Shown: positions 33,099 to 42,268 of the stretch, one piece after another
Layout: every line of letters starts with the position of its first letter
Numbering within the stretch: position 1 is the first letter of the stretch
DNA from: CAYZYO01 sp964482585
GTDB lineage: Bacteria > Bacillota > Syntrophomonadia > Syntrophomonadales > Syntrophomonadaceae
Length of the DNA: 44,186 nucleotides
Assembly: GCA_964482585.1 (NCBI GenBank)
Contig: CAYZYO010000001.1
Span: 1-44,186 of the forward strand
Direction of reading: 5' to 3'
Position numbers and translations under genes: made by a program
The notes under the pieces: generated by a model
Databases searched by the model: none
What the model saw: only the letters and a program-made list of their open reading frames with translations
What the model was told of the DNA's origin: nothing

Positions 33099-34346
33099 AT
33101 GTATATAACATTATATGCCAATGAAAAAGGAGAGCTTCTCGATTATCCGGGAAAAGGTATGCTGGGACAGACCGGGCAGAAATGGGTTATTCCTGAAGAT
33201 AATGAAATGATACCTTTACCCAAAGGAGCATCACTAGTAACGGTTCCGGGTAAAATACCGGCAGCTATTAATTCCGCAGGCCGGTTGATTTGTCTGGAAA
33301 AGGGGCCTATAATAGGGCAAAAAGTATATGCGGTTGCGGCACTCCTTCCCCAGGGTTTTACTCGTACACTATTGCCAGCCTGTGTCAGTAAAAATCATCA
33401 GGAAATACCGCTTCTGGGGTATGCAGCGGTTGGGCTTAAGAATGGCAAGGTATATGTTGCAGCAGTAAAAACTGATGTCTATAAAAATTGGCATCCAGTA
33501 AATTATAATACCAGCACCTTACCGTCGAAAATAGAAAAGATGTTAAAGAAATATCCAAAAAACAGAATACTAAAACAATTGGCCCGGTGTTCCCTGGAGT
33601 ACAATTGTTATACGGCTCAAAACATTTTTTATTGCCGATGGGAAGGGGGTATTCCCACCATGAAGGAATGTAATGCGGGATGTATTGCATGTATTTCCGA
33701 GAGCCATTATGAGGTGGATTCACCACAGAATCGTATAAACTTCAAGCCTGATATAAAAGAAATAACTGAATTAATGCTAAATCACCTGCTGAATGCTCGC
33801 CAGGCGATAATTAGTTTTGGGCAGGGTTGTGAAGGAGAACCCTCATTAAATGCAAAAGATCTTTCTCAGGCAATAGTAACAGTAAGGGAAACAACTGCAA
33901 AAGGTACTATAAACATGAACACCAATGCCGGTTATACTAAAGGGATTAAACTCATGTGTGATGCAGGATTAGATGCAATAAGAGTAACTATGTTTTCGTG
34001 TATTGAAGGCAAGTATAATTTTTATCACCGGCCAAAGGACTATAGATTAGATAATGTAAAAAGATCAATTGTTTATGCTAAAGAACAGGGCCTGCAGGTA
34101 TCGATAAACCTCTTAACTCTTCCGGGATTTACTGACCGTGAGGAAGAGATTGAACATTTAATAGATTTTGTGATCTCGAATCAAATAGATATGATACAGT
34201 TAAGGAATTTAAATATAGATCCTGAGTATCTAAAACCGGTCTTGGAAGATAAAGCAAAAGCTGTTGGTATACCTCATTTTATTAACTTATTAAAGAAAGA
34301 ACTGCCTGGAGTTATAATAGGTTCATATACTCATTCCAGGGACTAA
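33099..34346 (+). CDS. Radical SAM protein
   Basis: A 415-aa radical SAM enzyme with the cluster motif CNAGCIAC (C-x3-C-x2-C) near residue 195, preceded by an N-terminal domain of about 185 residues with no match I recognise. After the cluster come FGQGCEGEP (SAM-binding Gly-rich strand), NMNTNAGYTKGI, LDAIRVTMFS and INLLTLPGFTDREEE, the usual TIM-barrel elements. It resembles radical SAM proteins that follow rho in some Clostridia; the substrate is unknown. I chose ATG 33099 after GAGG (33089-33092); a TTG at 33087 is in frame. It ends just before the YhaM-type gene. Confidence 0.85.
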   Translation: MYITLYANEKGELLDYPGKGMLGQTGQKWVIPEDNEMIPLPKGASLVTVPGKIPAAINSAGRLICLEKGPIIGQKVYAVAALLPQGFTRTLLPACVSKNHQEIPLLGYAAVGLKNGKVYVAAVKTDVYKNWHPVNYNTSTLPSKIEKMLKKYPKNRILKQLARCSLEYNCYTAQNIFYCRWEGGIPTMKECNAGCIACISESHYEVDSPQNRINFKPDIKEITELMLNHLLNARQAIISFGQGCEGEPSLNAKDLSQAIVTVRETTAKGTINMNTNAGYTKGIKLMCDAGLDAIRVTMFSCIEGKYNFYHRPKDYRLDNVKRSIVYAKEQGLQVSINLLTLPGFTDREEEIEHLIDFVISNQIDMIQLRNLNIDPEYLKPVLEDKAKAVGIPHFINLLKKELPGVIIGSYTHSRD

Positions 34347-34369
34347 AATATATGGAGGGGAAGAAGAAA

Positions 34370-35350
34370 TTGAAAAAAAAAGGACCTTTTTTAGTTAAGG
34401 AATTAAAGGCTTTATCTCCAGGTACGCAAATCTGGGGTAAATACCTGGTTCTCAATAAAGTTCAAAGAAAAACCAGGGATGGACGGGAGATAATTGACTT
34501 AAAGCTGGGAGATTCATCTGGAACTATTGATAGCATAGTCTGGGATAATTGTTCGGTTACCGGAGACATTATTAACGGCAGTATAGTGGGGCTTTTAGGA
34601 GATATAATGGTTTATAACAATCGTCTACAGGTTACTGCTAAAAGAATAAAAATTCTTGAAGAAGATATTTCCCCTTATCTTAAAACCCCTCCCGCAGGAA
34701 TGGATAGCCTGGTGAAAAAATTTGACCAGGTTATAGAACAGGTTATAGATCCTTATTTAAGCAAACTGCTGCAGAAAATATTTACTGAAGAGACTCGAGA
34801 AAGATTTTTCCGGGCACCTGCAGCGAAAATGATTCATCACAATTACTATGGGGGGCTCTTAGAACACACTCTTTCAGTTGCAGCTTTATGCAGTAAAGCT
34901 GCAGACGAATACCAGGAGATTAATAGAGACATTCTCTTAGCCGGAGCACTTTTACATGATATAGGGAAGATAGCTGAATATGAGATGCAAACAAGTCCTC
35001 AATATACAGTTAAGGGAAGATTAATAGGGCACATTGTAATCGGATCAGAGCTTATAAGCAATGCAATAGATAATATGAGAAAAGAAGGAATAAATTTTCC
35101 TGATGAACTGGATTGGATGTTAAGACACATGATCTTAAGTCATCATGGGCGGCTTGAATTTGGATCACCGGTAATACCTCTTTTCCCTGAGGCTTTTGTA
35201 TTATATATGATGGATAACCTGGATGCTAAAATGTATGTATTTAAGGATAAATTAGAAGATAATGAAGGCAGTGAAGAGTTATTTACTAATTATGATCAGT
35301 TTTTTGAACAGATATTTTTTAAATATAGATATCAACCAACAAATGACTAA
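34370..35350 (+). CDS. YhaM-type 3'-5' exoribonuclease
   Basis: A 326-aa OB-fold plus HD-domain protein, like YhaM/CbfA nucleases that degrade RNA and ssDNA 3' to 5'. The OB part (KYLVLNKVQRKTRDGREI, LKLGDSSGTIDSIVWDN) is followed by the HD domain: HNYYGGLLEHTLSVA, LLHDIGKI, GHIVIGSELI and LSHHGRLEFGSP. The start is TTG 34370 with GGAGGGG nine bases upstream; an ATG at 34352 is in frame but overlaps that ribosome site. It follows the radical SAM gene by 23 bases. Confidence 0.9.
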   Translation: MKKKGPFLVKELKALSPGTQIWGKYLVLNKVQRKTRDGREIIDLKLGDSSGTIDSIVWDNCSVTGDIINGSIVGLLGDIMVYNNRLQVTAKRIKILEEDISPYLKTPPAGMDSLVKKFDQVIEQVIDPYLSKLLQKIFTEETRERFFRAPAAKMIHHNYYGGLLEHTLSVAALCSKAADEYQEINRDILLAGALLHDIGKIAEYEMQTSPQYTVKGRLIGHIVIGSELISNAIDNMRKEGINFPDELDWMLRHMILSHHGRLEFGSPVIPLFPEAFVLYMMDNLDAKMYVFKDKLEDNEGSEELFTNYDQFFEQIFFKYRYQPTND

Positions 35351-35408
35351 GACACCCAATAGCCAATATTAGATTACTGTAGTCAAGCAAAACAGGGGTG
35401 ATAAATGT

Positions 35409-36113
35409 TTGCCTAAATATAAAAAACCCGTGGGGGTTTTTGTCTTAATCACAGGAATAATTGTTATTATTGCGCTTGGTAATCATTACCTTTCAGGTCC
35501 TTTTAATTATCGGCAATTTATTCAACAATTCAATATTGAGAACCGGTGTAGAATTCCAGTTTTAATTAGCTCCCGGGACGTAAACAATAATGGTGTTTAT
35601 GATGCGTTAGATATTGTCAATGGAGCCAGACAGGAGGTAATCTCAGGTGTCGAGTACGACAGTTCATATTATTCGGGAGGATATCCCCCGGATGAAAAAG
35701 GAGCCTGTACTGATGTTGTCTGGAGAGCATTGGCGGCTGCTGGGTATAATTTAAAGGAAATGGTTGATGAAGATATTAAAGAGTATCCTGTTTTATATAA
35801 TGCGGCTGGGATGAATCCAGATCCGAATATTGATTTTCGGCGAGTTAAAAATCTCCAGGTATTTTTTAAAAGGCACGCCGACCAATTAACTACTGAAGCA
35901 ATACCGGGGGATATTGACAACTTGAAAAATTGGCAGGCAGGTGATATTGTGATATTTGGAGATCCCCTTGAACATATAGGGATTATTTCCGATAAGCGGC
36001 GGTGGGATGGTATTCCTCTAGTTATTCATAATTCTGGCCCTAAGGCTGCTGAAAATGATATTTTATTAAACTGGCCCACGAAAATTACTTATCATTTTCA
36101 TTTTGAACCTTAA
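35409..36113 (+). CDS. DUF1287 protein, membrane-anchored, NlpC/P60-like
   Basis: A 234-aa protein with an N-terminal hydrophobic anchor (residues ~8-27, GVFVLITGIIVIIALG) and a DUF1287 domain. DUF1287 is related to NlpC/P60 cysteine peptidases and appears in wall or envelope proteins. Seen are YSGGYPPDEKGACTDVVWRAL (candidate nucleophile Cys in GACTD) and the later HIGIISDKR (candidate His) with VIHNSG. TTG 35409 follows GGGGTG by 8 bases. The actual substrate is unknown. Confidence 0.85.
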   Translation: MPKYKKPVGVFVLITGIIVIIALGNHYLSGPFNYRQFIQQFNIENRCRIPVLISSRDVNNNGVYDALDIVNGARQEVISGVEYDSSYYSGGYPPDEKGACTDVVWRALAAAGYNLKEMVDEDIKEYPVLYNAAGMNPDPNIDFRRVKNLQVFFKRHADQLTTEAIPGDIDNLKNWQAGDIVIFGDPLEHIGIISDKRRWDGIPLVIHNSGPKAAENDILLNWPTKITYHFHFEP

Positions 36114-36319
36114 CTAATAGATTTATTATTACTGTGGGAAATGTTCTGCTAGTTATGTATAGTACCAGCTAGGACTTATAAGTAAACAAATGTATAATAG
36201 AGGATATTGCAGGTTGTGTTTTACTGTATTTCTTGATATAATTTCTTTTGCAGTTTGTATAAATATAAGTAATGGTTATATTCTATATAGCATTATTATC
36301 CTGAAAAGAGGTGAGAAAG

Positions 36320-36523
36320 GTGAAAAAAGATATACATCCTAAATATCATCGCACTATAGCCAGGTGTGCCTGTGGTAATGAGTTTGAAGTGGGGTCAACC
36401 AAGGAGAATATAAAAGTTGAAATTTGCTCTAAGTGTCACCCTTTCTACACAGGAAGTAAAAATAGGTTTGTTGATACAACTGGAAGAGTTGAAAAGTTCA
36501 AAAAGAAGTATGGCTTGGACTAA
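36320..36523 (+). CDS. rpmE: Ribosomal protein L31 (four-Cys zinc form)
   Basis: A 67-aa L31 with all zinc ligands, CACG and CSKC, then HPFYTG and a basic C-terminal tail. This is the zinc-binding C+ type; in zinc-starved cells many bacteria replace it by a C- form, which is not in this window. GTG 36320 is preceded by AGAGG with a suitable gap; the GTG at 36311 abuts the ribosome site. It stands alone upstream of prfA. Confidence 0.95.
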   Translation: MKKDIHPKYHRTIARCACGNEFEVGSTKENIKVEICSKCHPFYTGSKNRFVDTTGRVEKFKKKYGLD

Positions 36524-36530
36524 AAGTGGC

Positions 36531-36558
36531 TAGCAGGGGCAGTTGTCTCTGCTATTTA
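36531..36558 (+). terminator. Likely terminator after rpmE
   Basis: TAGCAGGG (36531-36538) pairs with CTCTGCTA (36547-36554) apart from one G-U wobble, followed by a weak T-rich tail (TTTA). Confidence 0.55.
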
Positions 36559-36737
36559 ATTGTAAGGACACGGAGTATATTGTATGCTACCCATGCCTTA
36601 CTATTTTTTTATATAAATGTATGGTAGATTACTGGCAAAACCAAATTTTATAATTTAAGGTTGAATCACTCCATAACCCTAATTCTTACTGGGCATGATT
36701 ACAAAAAAACCGGGTTTTATCCAAGGAGGTTATCCAA

Positions 36738-37808
36738 ATGCTGAATAAGCTGGAGGTTCTAAAAAAAAGGTATGAGGAATTGACTGATCTGTTGAGCAAG
36801 CCAGACATTATATCTGACCAGAATAAATTTCAAAAATATGCTAAAGCCCACGCAGATTTAACTGATATAGTTAGTCTTTTTAATGAATATAAATATGTAG
36901 TTGAACAGAAAAAAGATGCCCAGGAAATGCTTAATGATGATGAACAGGATGAGGATTTTCAGCAGATGCTTAAAGAAGAGTTAGCAGTCCTGCACAATAA
37001 GGAAGCGGAGCTTAAGAAACAATTAAAGGTCATGCTGTTACCAAAAGACCCAAATGATGAAAAGAGTGTTATTATGGAAATTCGTGCCGGAACTGGTGGT
37101 GATGAAGCAGCCTTATTCGCGAGTGATCTGTTTCGAATGTATGCGCGATATGCTGAAGAACAGGGTTGGAAAATAGATATCATGGATTCTCATTATACAG
37201 GTATTGGGGGGTTAAAAGAAATAATCTTTGTAGTAGATGGCAAAGGGGTTTATAGTAAGCTTAAATATGAGTCGGGGGTTCACCGGGTTCAACGTATTCC
37301 CACTACCGAATCAGGTGGGAGAATACATACTTCAGCAGCGACGGTAGCGGTATTGCCGGAAGCCGAGGAGGTTGAAGTGGAGATCGATCCTGGTGATATT
37401 AGAGTAGATGTATATTGTTCTAGCGGCCCTGGTGGACAGTCAGTGAATACTACCCAGTCAGCGGTTAGAATTACCCATATCCCTACAGGGTTAGTAGTAA
37501 CCTGCCAGGATGAAAAGTCCCAGCATAAGAATAAAGCTAAGGCTTTGCGGGTTTTAAGAGCCAGGTTAAAGGAAAATACCGAAGCCGAACAGAATGCTGA
37601 ACTTGCTGGAGCTCGTAAAAGCCAGGTGGGGACCGGGGACCGGAGTGAACGCATACGAACCTATAACTTCCCCCAGGGAAGAGTTAGTGACCATAGAATA
37701 AATCTTACTATGCATAAATTAGATAGTATTCTTGATGGGCAGCTGAAAGAAATAATTGATGCATTGACATCCTATGATCAGGCTGAAAGAATGAAAAAGG
37801 TGGATTAA
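36738..37808 (+). CDS. prfA: Peptide chain release factor 1
   Basis: A 356-aa RF1, releasing peptides at UAA/UAG. The GGQ motif is in SSGPGGQSVNTTQSAV (near residue 230), and the anticodon-like domain and RAGTGGDEAALFASDL segment are typical. The ATG follows CAAGGAGG. It ends directly before prmC, whose product methylates the GGQ glutamine. Confidence 0.98.
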   Translation: MLNKLEVLKKRYEELTDLLSKPDIISDQNKFQKYAKAHADLTDIVSLFNEYKYVVEQKKDAQEMLNDDEQDEDFQQMLKEELAVLHNKEAELKKQLKVMLLPKDPNDEKSVIMEIRAGTGGDEAALFASDLFRMYARYAEEQGWKIDIMDSHYTGIGGLKEIIFVVDGKGVYSKLKYESGVHRVQRIPTTESGGRIHTSAATVAVLPEAEEVEVEIDPGDIRVDVYCSSGPGGQSVNTTQSAVRITHIPTGLVVTCQDEKSQHKNKAKALRVLRARLKENTEAEQNAELAGARKSQVGTGDRSERIRTYNFPQGRVSDHRINLTMHKLDSILDGQLKEIIDALTSYDQAERMKKVD

Positions 37809-38660
37809 GTGCAGGGAAGTTGGAGGATAAAGGATTTACTGCAGTGGACGACCCGATATTTCTCTGAAAAAGCTATTATAGAGCCCCGGCTGGAAGCCGA
37901 GGTTCTGTTGGCTCATGTTTTGGGGAAATGCCGGGTTTATTTATATGCTAATTATCAGGCACCGGTAAATCAAAATGAACGCAAAAAATTCCGGGAATAC
38001 ATAAAAAGAAGAATAAATGGTGAGCCGGCAGCTTATATTACCGGGGACAAAGAGTTTATGTCACTTGAATTCAAAGTTAGTCCTGCGGTGCTTATACCTA
38101 GACCGGAAACAGAATTATTAGTCGAAAAAGCTTTAGACTTAGCAGGACAAAAAAATACCAAGAGGATTTGTGATGTTGGAACCGGGTCGGGAGCTATAGC
38201 AATAAGCCTAGCAGTTTATCTACCGGAGGCTGAGATATATGCCGTGGATTTATCAACAGCAGCACTTGCAGTTGCCCGGGAAAATGCCCAAAGACACGGG
38301 ATTAACGTAGAATTTTTTGAGGGCGATCTAATGCTTCCTTTAATGGATCAAAAACCATTTGATATAATTGTGGCCAATTTACCGTATATTCCCGAGGATG
38401 AATACCGGCAGCTGGATCCAGGGATAAGAGATTATGAACCGAAACTGGCATTGGCAGTTAAAGGTGATGGACTTGATAAATACCGCACTCTAATACCGCA
38501 GTCATATCGTATGTTAAAACCTGGGGGGTATTTATTATTAGAAATTGCCTGTAACCAGGGAGAAAGAGCTTTGGAATTGGTAAAGAGCTTTACTGAATGC
38601 GAAGTTCTAAAAGATAACACAGGGCAAGATCGCTTATTAAAGGCCAGAAAGGAGAAATAG
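37809..38660 (+). CDS. prmC: Release-factor glutamine methyltransferase
   Basis: A 283-aa SAM-dependent enzyme that methylates the Gln of the release-factor GGQ motif. Motif I is VGTGSGAIAISLA and the catalytic NLPYIP tetrapeptide-type motif lies in IIVANLPYIPEDEY. GTG 37809 begins right after the prfA stop, a typical coupled arrangement. Confidence 0.97.
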   Translation: MQGSWRIKDLLQWTTRYFSEKAIIEPRLEAEVLLAHVLGKCRVYLYANYQAPVNQNERKKFREYIKRRINGEPAAYITGDKEFMSLEFKVSPAVLIPRPETELLVEKALDLAGQKNTKRICDVGTGSGAIAISLAVYLPEAEIYAVDLSTAALAVARENAQRHGINVEFFEGDLMLPLMDQKPFDIIVANLPYIPEDEYRQLDPGIRDYEPKLALAVKGDGLDKYRTLIPQSYRMLKPGGYLLLEIACNQGERALELVKSFTECEVLKDNTGQDRLLKARKEK

Positions 38661-38662
38661 GT

Positions 38663-39373
38663 CTGAAAACTCAAATTCTAAGGGTAGATGCAGTAAAACC
38701 TGAAAAAAGAATAATTGATTTAGCTGCTGAATTACTCATAAATTCCGAACTGGTAGCATTTCCCACGGAAACCGTTTACGGGCTTGGAGCACAGGCGTTT
38801 AATACCAGGGCAGTTGAAAAGATTTTTATTGCCAAAACCAGACCATACCAAAAACCACTATTAGTTCACGTTAGCAACATAGAGCAGGTAAAGGAATTGG
38901 TCACCGAAATTCCACGCATGGCTGAGATATTAATGGAAAAATTTTGGCCTGGGCCATTGTCTATTATATTACCGGCAAAAGAAAGCATTCCTGTACTTGT
39001 AAGGGGAGGGAAAACAACTATTGGGCTGCGTATGCCGGATCATCCAGTGGCATTAGCTTTAATAAATAAAGCAGGACCCCTGGCTGCACCAAGTGCAAAT
39101 ATTTCGGGAAACCCGAGCCCGGTTACTGCTGAACAGGTTAAAATCGATCTTGAAGGTAGAATAGCAGCAATTATAGATGCAGGTTCAACTGGAATAGGTC
39201 TGGAATCAACTATAATTGAACTTTCTCAAGGGCAAAGAAAAATACTCAGAATTGGCGGTCTGTCAGTAGAAGAAATTGAAGAATTTTTAGGGGAAAAGGT
39301 AAACCTAAACACCCCGGAGAGAAGGCTTCAGTTTTCGCTGAATGCGTTCCTACGTAACCACCCGGTGACTTAA
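38663..39373 (+). CDS. tsaC: TsaC/Sua5-type threonylcarbamoyl-AMP synthase, apparent CTG start
   Basis: A 236-aa YrdC/Sua5-fold enzyme that makes threonylcarbamoyl-AMP for the t6A37 tRNA modification. The active-site loop FPTETVYGLGA (residues 33-43) and KTRPYQKPLLV (split at about 56-66) are intact, as is APSANISGNPSP. No ATG, GTG or TTG lies in frame before this loop; the first such codon is TTG 38897, which would remove it. A strong SD GGAG (38651-38654) lies 8 bases before CTG 38663, so CTG is the best start. The protein lacks the second Sua5 domain of the 340-aa form. It overlaps neither neighbour; prmC ends at 38660. Confidence 0.85.
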   Translation: MKTQILRVDAVKPEKRIIDLAAELLINSELVAFPTETVYGLGAQAFNTRAVEKIFIAKTRPYQKPLLVHVSNIEQVKELVTEIPRMAEILMEKFWPGPLSIILPAKESIPVLVRGGKTTIGLRMPDHPVALALINKAGPLAAPSANISGNPSPVTAEQVKIDLEGRIAAIIDAGSTGIGLESTIIELSQGQRKILRIGGLSVEEIEEFLGEKVNLNTPERRLQFSLNAFLRNHPVT

Positions 39374-39441
39374 GTGCCCGCTATAGATACCAGAATGGGG
39401 GTTATTGTAGTAGAATCACGTTTGTTAAAGAAGGTTGAGAA

Positions 39442-40050
39442 ATGCATCAAGAGTATATAACAATATTGTTGATAGCGATAGTATTGGGGTTAGATGCTTT
39501 TTCTCTTTCCCTGGGTATAGGCATGGGGAAGGTGAGCCGAAATTATATATTAAAATTTTCGAGTACAGTAGGTGTTTTTCATATAATTATGCCCCTATTA
39601 GGGTTAAATCTGGGCATAATTATAGGAAAAATTATTGGAATTTGGGCAGCATATCTAGGAGCAATAATTCTCTTTTATATTGCCATCGATTTTTTTATTA
39701 CCGGATATAGAAAGACAAAACCCGATACATATAAATTTAGCGAAAGATCAAAAATATTTACAGATAATGGGTCATCTGTTGGCGAGGGTTGGGGAAATAT
39801 ACTGCTCTTGGGATTAACTGTTAGTATTGATGCCTTGACAGTAGGTTTTAGCCTGGGTACATTTAAAGTATCCATATTAATAACAGTAACCATTATTGGT
39901 TTAGCTGCTGCAATTATGACGCTTTTAGGATTTTATGGAGGTAGAATATTTACTAGAATAGTTGGCAATTATGCGCAGATGTTTGGGGGAATAACCCTTT
40001 TCCTACTAGCATCAAAAATGCTTTTTGATATAGTTCTAGGGGGAGATTAG
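39442..40050 (+). CDS. mntP: Manganese efflux pump MntP
   Basis: A 202-aa six-helix membrane protein. The two conserved acidic segments of MntP, LGLDAFSLSLGIGMGK (near residues 15-30) and TVSIDALTVGFSLG (near 128-141), are present, as is the GGRIFTRIVGNYAQMFGG end motif. It exports Mn(II). I see no manganese riboswitch in the 68-base gap upstream. It ends 2 bases before the phosphatase gene. Confidence 0.95.
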   Translation: MHQEYITILLIAIVLGLDAFSLSLGIGMGKVSRNYILKFSSTVGVFHIIMPLLGLNLGIIIGKIIGIWAAYLGAIILFYIAIDFFITGYRKTKPDTYKFSERSKIFTDNGSSVGEGWGNILLLGLTVSIDALTVGFSLGTFKVSILITVTIIGLAAAIMTLLGFYGGRIFTRIVGNYAQMFGGITLFLLASKMLFDIVLGGD

Positions 40051-40052
40051 TA

Positions 40053-40526
40053 TTGAAAAGACTATTATTTGTGTGTTCAGGAAATACCTGCAGAAGCCCA
40101 ATGGCAAGAGGAATATTACTAAAATATATATCTGAGAGCATGGAAGAGGGTTATTTTCAAGAATATGAAATTATCTCAGCGGGGTTATATACTGTCGATG
40201 GACTACCTGCTGCCAGCGAAGCATTAAAAGCGATGTCATTAGAGGGGATTGATATATCCAGTCATAGATCTCAACAGGTCAATAAAGACCTCATCTGGCA
40301 GGTTGATCTTGTACTTACTATGACCCGGGCACAATGCCGGGAGTCGTGGGAGAGGTTTCCCGAAAAAAAGGACAAGATATTTTCCATTGGAGAATTCATT
40401 GGTGATAAGAGCAAAGACATTAAAGATCCCTTTGGAAGAGGAGAAGAAGCTTATATAGAAAGTTGTCAAGAGCTAAAGGTAGTTCTCCACCAAGTTATGA
40501 TGAGACTTTTGGGAGAAAAAAATTAA
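40053..40526 (+). CDS. ywlE: Low-molecular-weight protein phosphatase, YwlE-like arginine phosphatase
   Basis: A 157-aa LMW-PTP fold enzyme with the P-loop CSGNTCRSPMA (C-x4-C-R-S). Thr in GNT, rather than Ile in tyrosine phosphatases, is the feature known for YwlE's phosphoarginine specificity. The acidic DPFGRGEEAY loop is at the C-terminal side. It would reverse McsB protein arginine phosphorylation. The start is TTG 40053 after GGGGGAG. Confidence 0.9.
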   Translation: MKRLLFVCSGNTCRSPMARGILLKYISESMEEGYFQEYEIISAGLYTVDGLPAASEALKAMSLEGIDISSHRSQQVNKDLIWQVDLVLTMTRAQCRESWERFPEKKDKIFSIGEFIGDKSKDIKDPFGRGEEAYIESCQELKVVLHQVMMRLLGEKN

Positions 40527-40545
40527 TGCAAGTAGGAGTGAAAAA

Positions 40546-40998
40546 ATGAAGATAGTAATTGGAAGTGACCATGCCGGGGTTGACCTGAAAAAAGAAATAG
40601 TTGATTATTTAAAAGAGGATGGGTATGAGATAATTGATTGTGGTACTTACACTTATGAATCGGTAGATTACCCAGATATTGCTGAAAAGGTCGCAATAGA
40701 GGTCTTAAATAACAAAATTTTTGGGGTTTTAATATGTGGCACAGGGATTGGTATATCTATGGCTGCAAATAAGATTCCAGGTATTAGAGCAGCTGTTTGT
40801 TCAAATATTTTTAATGCCCGACTTGCCAGGGAACATAATGATGCTAATATTCTAGCTATCGGTGCACGGGTGATCGGAAATGGTTTAGCCTTAGATATCC
40901 TTAAAAATTTTTTAAAAACAGATTTTTTGGCAGGTAGACACCTACAAAGAGTAGAAAAGATAAAAGCTATAGAAAAAAAATATCTGGAAAGGAGTTAA
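40546..40998 (+). CDS. rpiB: Ribose-5-phosphate isomerase B
   Basis: A 150-aa RpiB/LacAB-family isomerase interconverting ribose 5-phosphate and ribulose 5-phosphate. Hallmarks are IGSDHAGVDLKKEI at residues 4-17, Cys in VLICGTGIGISM (catalytic, near 65) and SNIFNARLAREHNDANIL. The ATG follows TAGGAG. It precedes glyA by 4 bases. Confidence 0.97.
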   Translation: MKIVIGSDHAGVDLKKEIVDYLKEDGYEIIDCGTYTYESVDYPDIAEKVAIEVLNNKIFGVLICGTGIGISMAANKIPGIRAAVCSNIFNARLAREHNDANILAIGARVIGNGLALDILKNFLKTDFLAGRHLQRVEKIKAIEKKYLERS

Positions 40999-41002
40999 TA
41001 AT

Positions 41003-42268
41003 GTGGACTACATAGAGCAATATGTATTTCCCGTTGACCCAGAAGTGGCTGAAGCAATAAATAATGAGGAATTAAGACAAAACAACAAATTGGAATTAAT
41101 AGCTTCTGAAAACTTTGTTTCCCGTGCAGTTATGGCTGCCCAGGGTTCAGTAATGACCAATAAATATGCCGAGGGTTATCCTGGCAAAAGGTATTATGGT
41201 GGATGTGAATATGTTGATGTTGTAGAAGAACTTGCCCGGGAGCGAGTGAAGAAGATATTTGGGGCAGAACATGCCAATGTACAACCCCATTCAGGAGCCC
41301 AGGCCAATACTGCGGTATATTTTGCGGCGGTGAAACCAGGAGAGACCATAATGGGAATGAACTTAAGTCATGGTGGTCATCTGACTCATGGCAGCCGGGT
41401 TAATATATCTGGTAAATATTTTAATTTTGTTGAATATGGAGTTAATCCAGATAGTGAGACTATAGACTATGATCAGGTCAGGGAAATAGCGCTCAAAGCT
41501 AAACCGGCTATGATTGTTGCTGGAGCAAGTGCTTATCCCCGGGTAATAGATTTTGCCAAATTCCGTGAAATAGCTGATCAAGTAGGGGCCTATTTGTTTG
41601 TTGATATGGCGCATATTGCTGGACTTATTGCTAGTGGACTGCATCCCAGTCCGGTTCCCTATGCGCATTTCGTGAGTTCTACTACTCACAAGACCATGCG
41701 GGGGCCCAGAGGAGGATTTATTCTTTGTAACCAGGAATGGGCAAGGAAAGTTGATAGTGCCGTATTTCCAGGAATTCAAGGAGGACCTCTTATGCATGTA
41801 ATTGCTTCTAAGGCAGTTTGTTTTAAAGAAGCATTGTCCGATGAGTTTCAGCATTACCAGAAGAGAATAATTGAAAATGCGTCTACATTGGCATCAGGAC
41901 TGGTAGAAAACGGGTTAAGACTGGTTTCTGGGGGAACCGATAACCATCTTATGCTGGTAGATGTTAGACCAAAAGGATTGACTGGAAAAGAGGCTGAAGC
42001 CATACTGGAATCGATCAACATTACAGTAAATAAAAATACCATACCTTTTGATCCTGAATCTCCTATGGTTACCAGTGGAATTAGACTCGGCACTCCAGCT
42101 ATTACCAGCAGGGGGATGCAGAGTGATGATATGAAAGAGATAGGGCTGGCAATATCAATAGCACTAAACAATCCCGATAACAGGCAGAAACTAGAAGAAG
42201 CACGTAATCTTGTAAGTACATTGTGTACTAAATACCCTCTTTATAGAAGTATGAAAAATGAAGGATAA
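41003..42268 (+). CDS. glyA: Serine hydroxymethyltransferase
   Basis: A 421-aa PLP enzyme converting serine and tetrahydrofolate to glycine and methylene-THF. SENFVSRAVMAAQGS, YAEGYPGKRYYGGCEYVD, QPHSGAQAN, DMAHIAGLI and the PLP Lys in VSSTTHKTMRGPRGG are present. The start is GTG 41003 after AAAGGAG; ATG 41001 is in another frame and stops after 4 codons. The end overlaps the deaminase gene by 11 bases. Confidence 0.98.
   Translation: MDYIEQYVFPVDPEVAEAINNEELRQNNKLELIASENFVSRAVMAAQGSVMTNKYAEGYPGKRYYGGCEYVDVVEELARERVKKIFGAEHANVQPHSGAQANTAVYFAAVKPGETIMGMNLSHGGHLTHGSRVNISGKYFNFVEYGVNPDSETIDYDQVREIALKAKPAMIVAGASAYPRVIDFAKFREIADQVGAYLFVDMAHIAGLIASGLHPSPVPYAHFVSSTTHKTMRGPRGGFILCNQEWARKVDSAVFPGIQGGPLMHVIASKAVCFKEALSDEFQHYQKRIIENASTLASGLVENGLRLVSGGTDNHLMLVDVRPKGLTGKEAEAILESINITVNKNTIPFDPESPMVTSGIRLGTPAITSRGMQSDDMKEIGLAISIALNNPDNRQKLEEARNLVSTLCTKYPLYRSMKNEG

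Noticed and set aside
39374..39441. Manganese (yybP-ykoY) riboswitch before mntP
   Set aside because: Only 68 bases separate tsaC from mntP, and no matching conserved loops are seen.
39435..39710. Forward frame overlapping mntP in another phase
   Set aside because: The mntP frame encodes the known helices and acidic motifs; this one does not.
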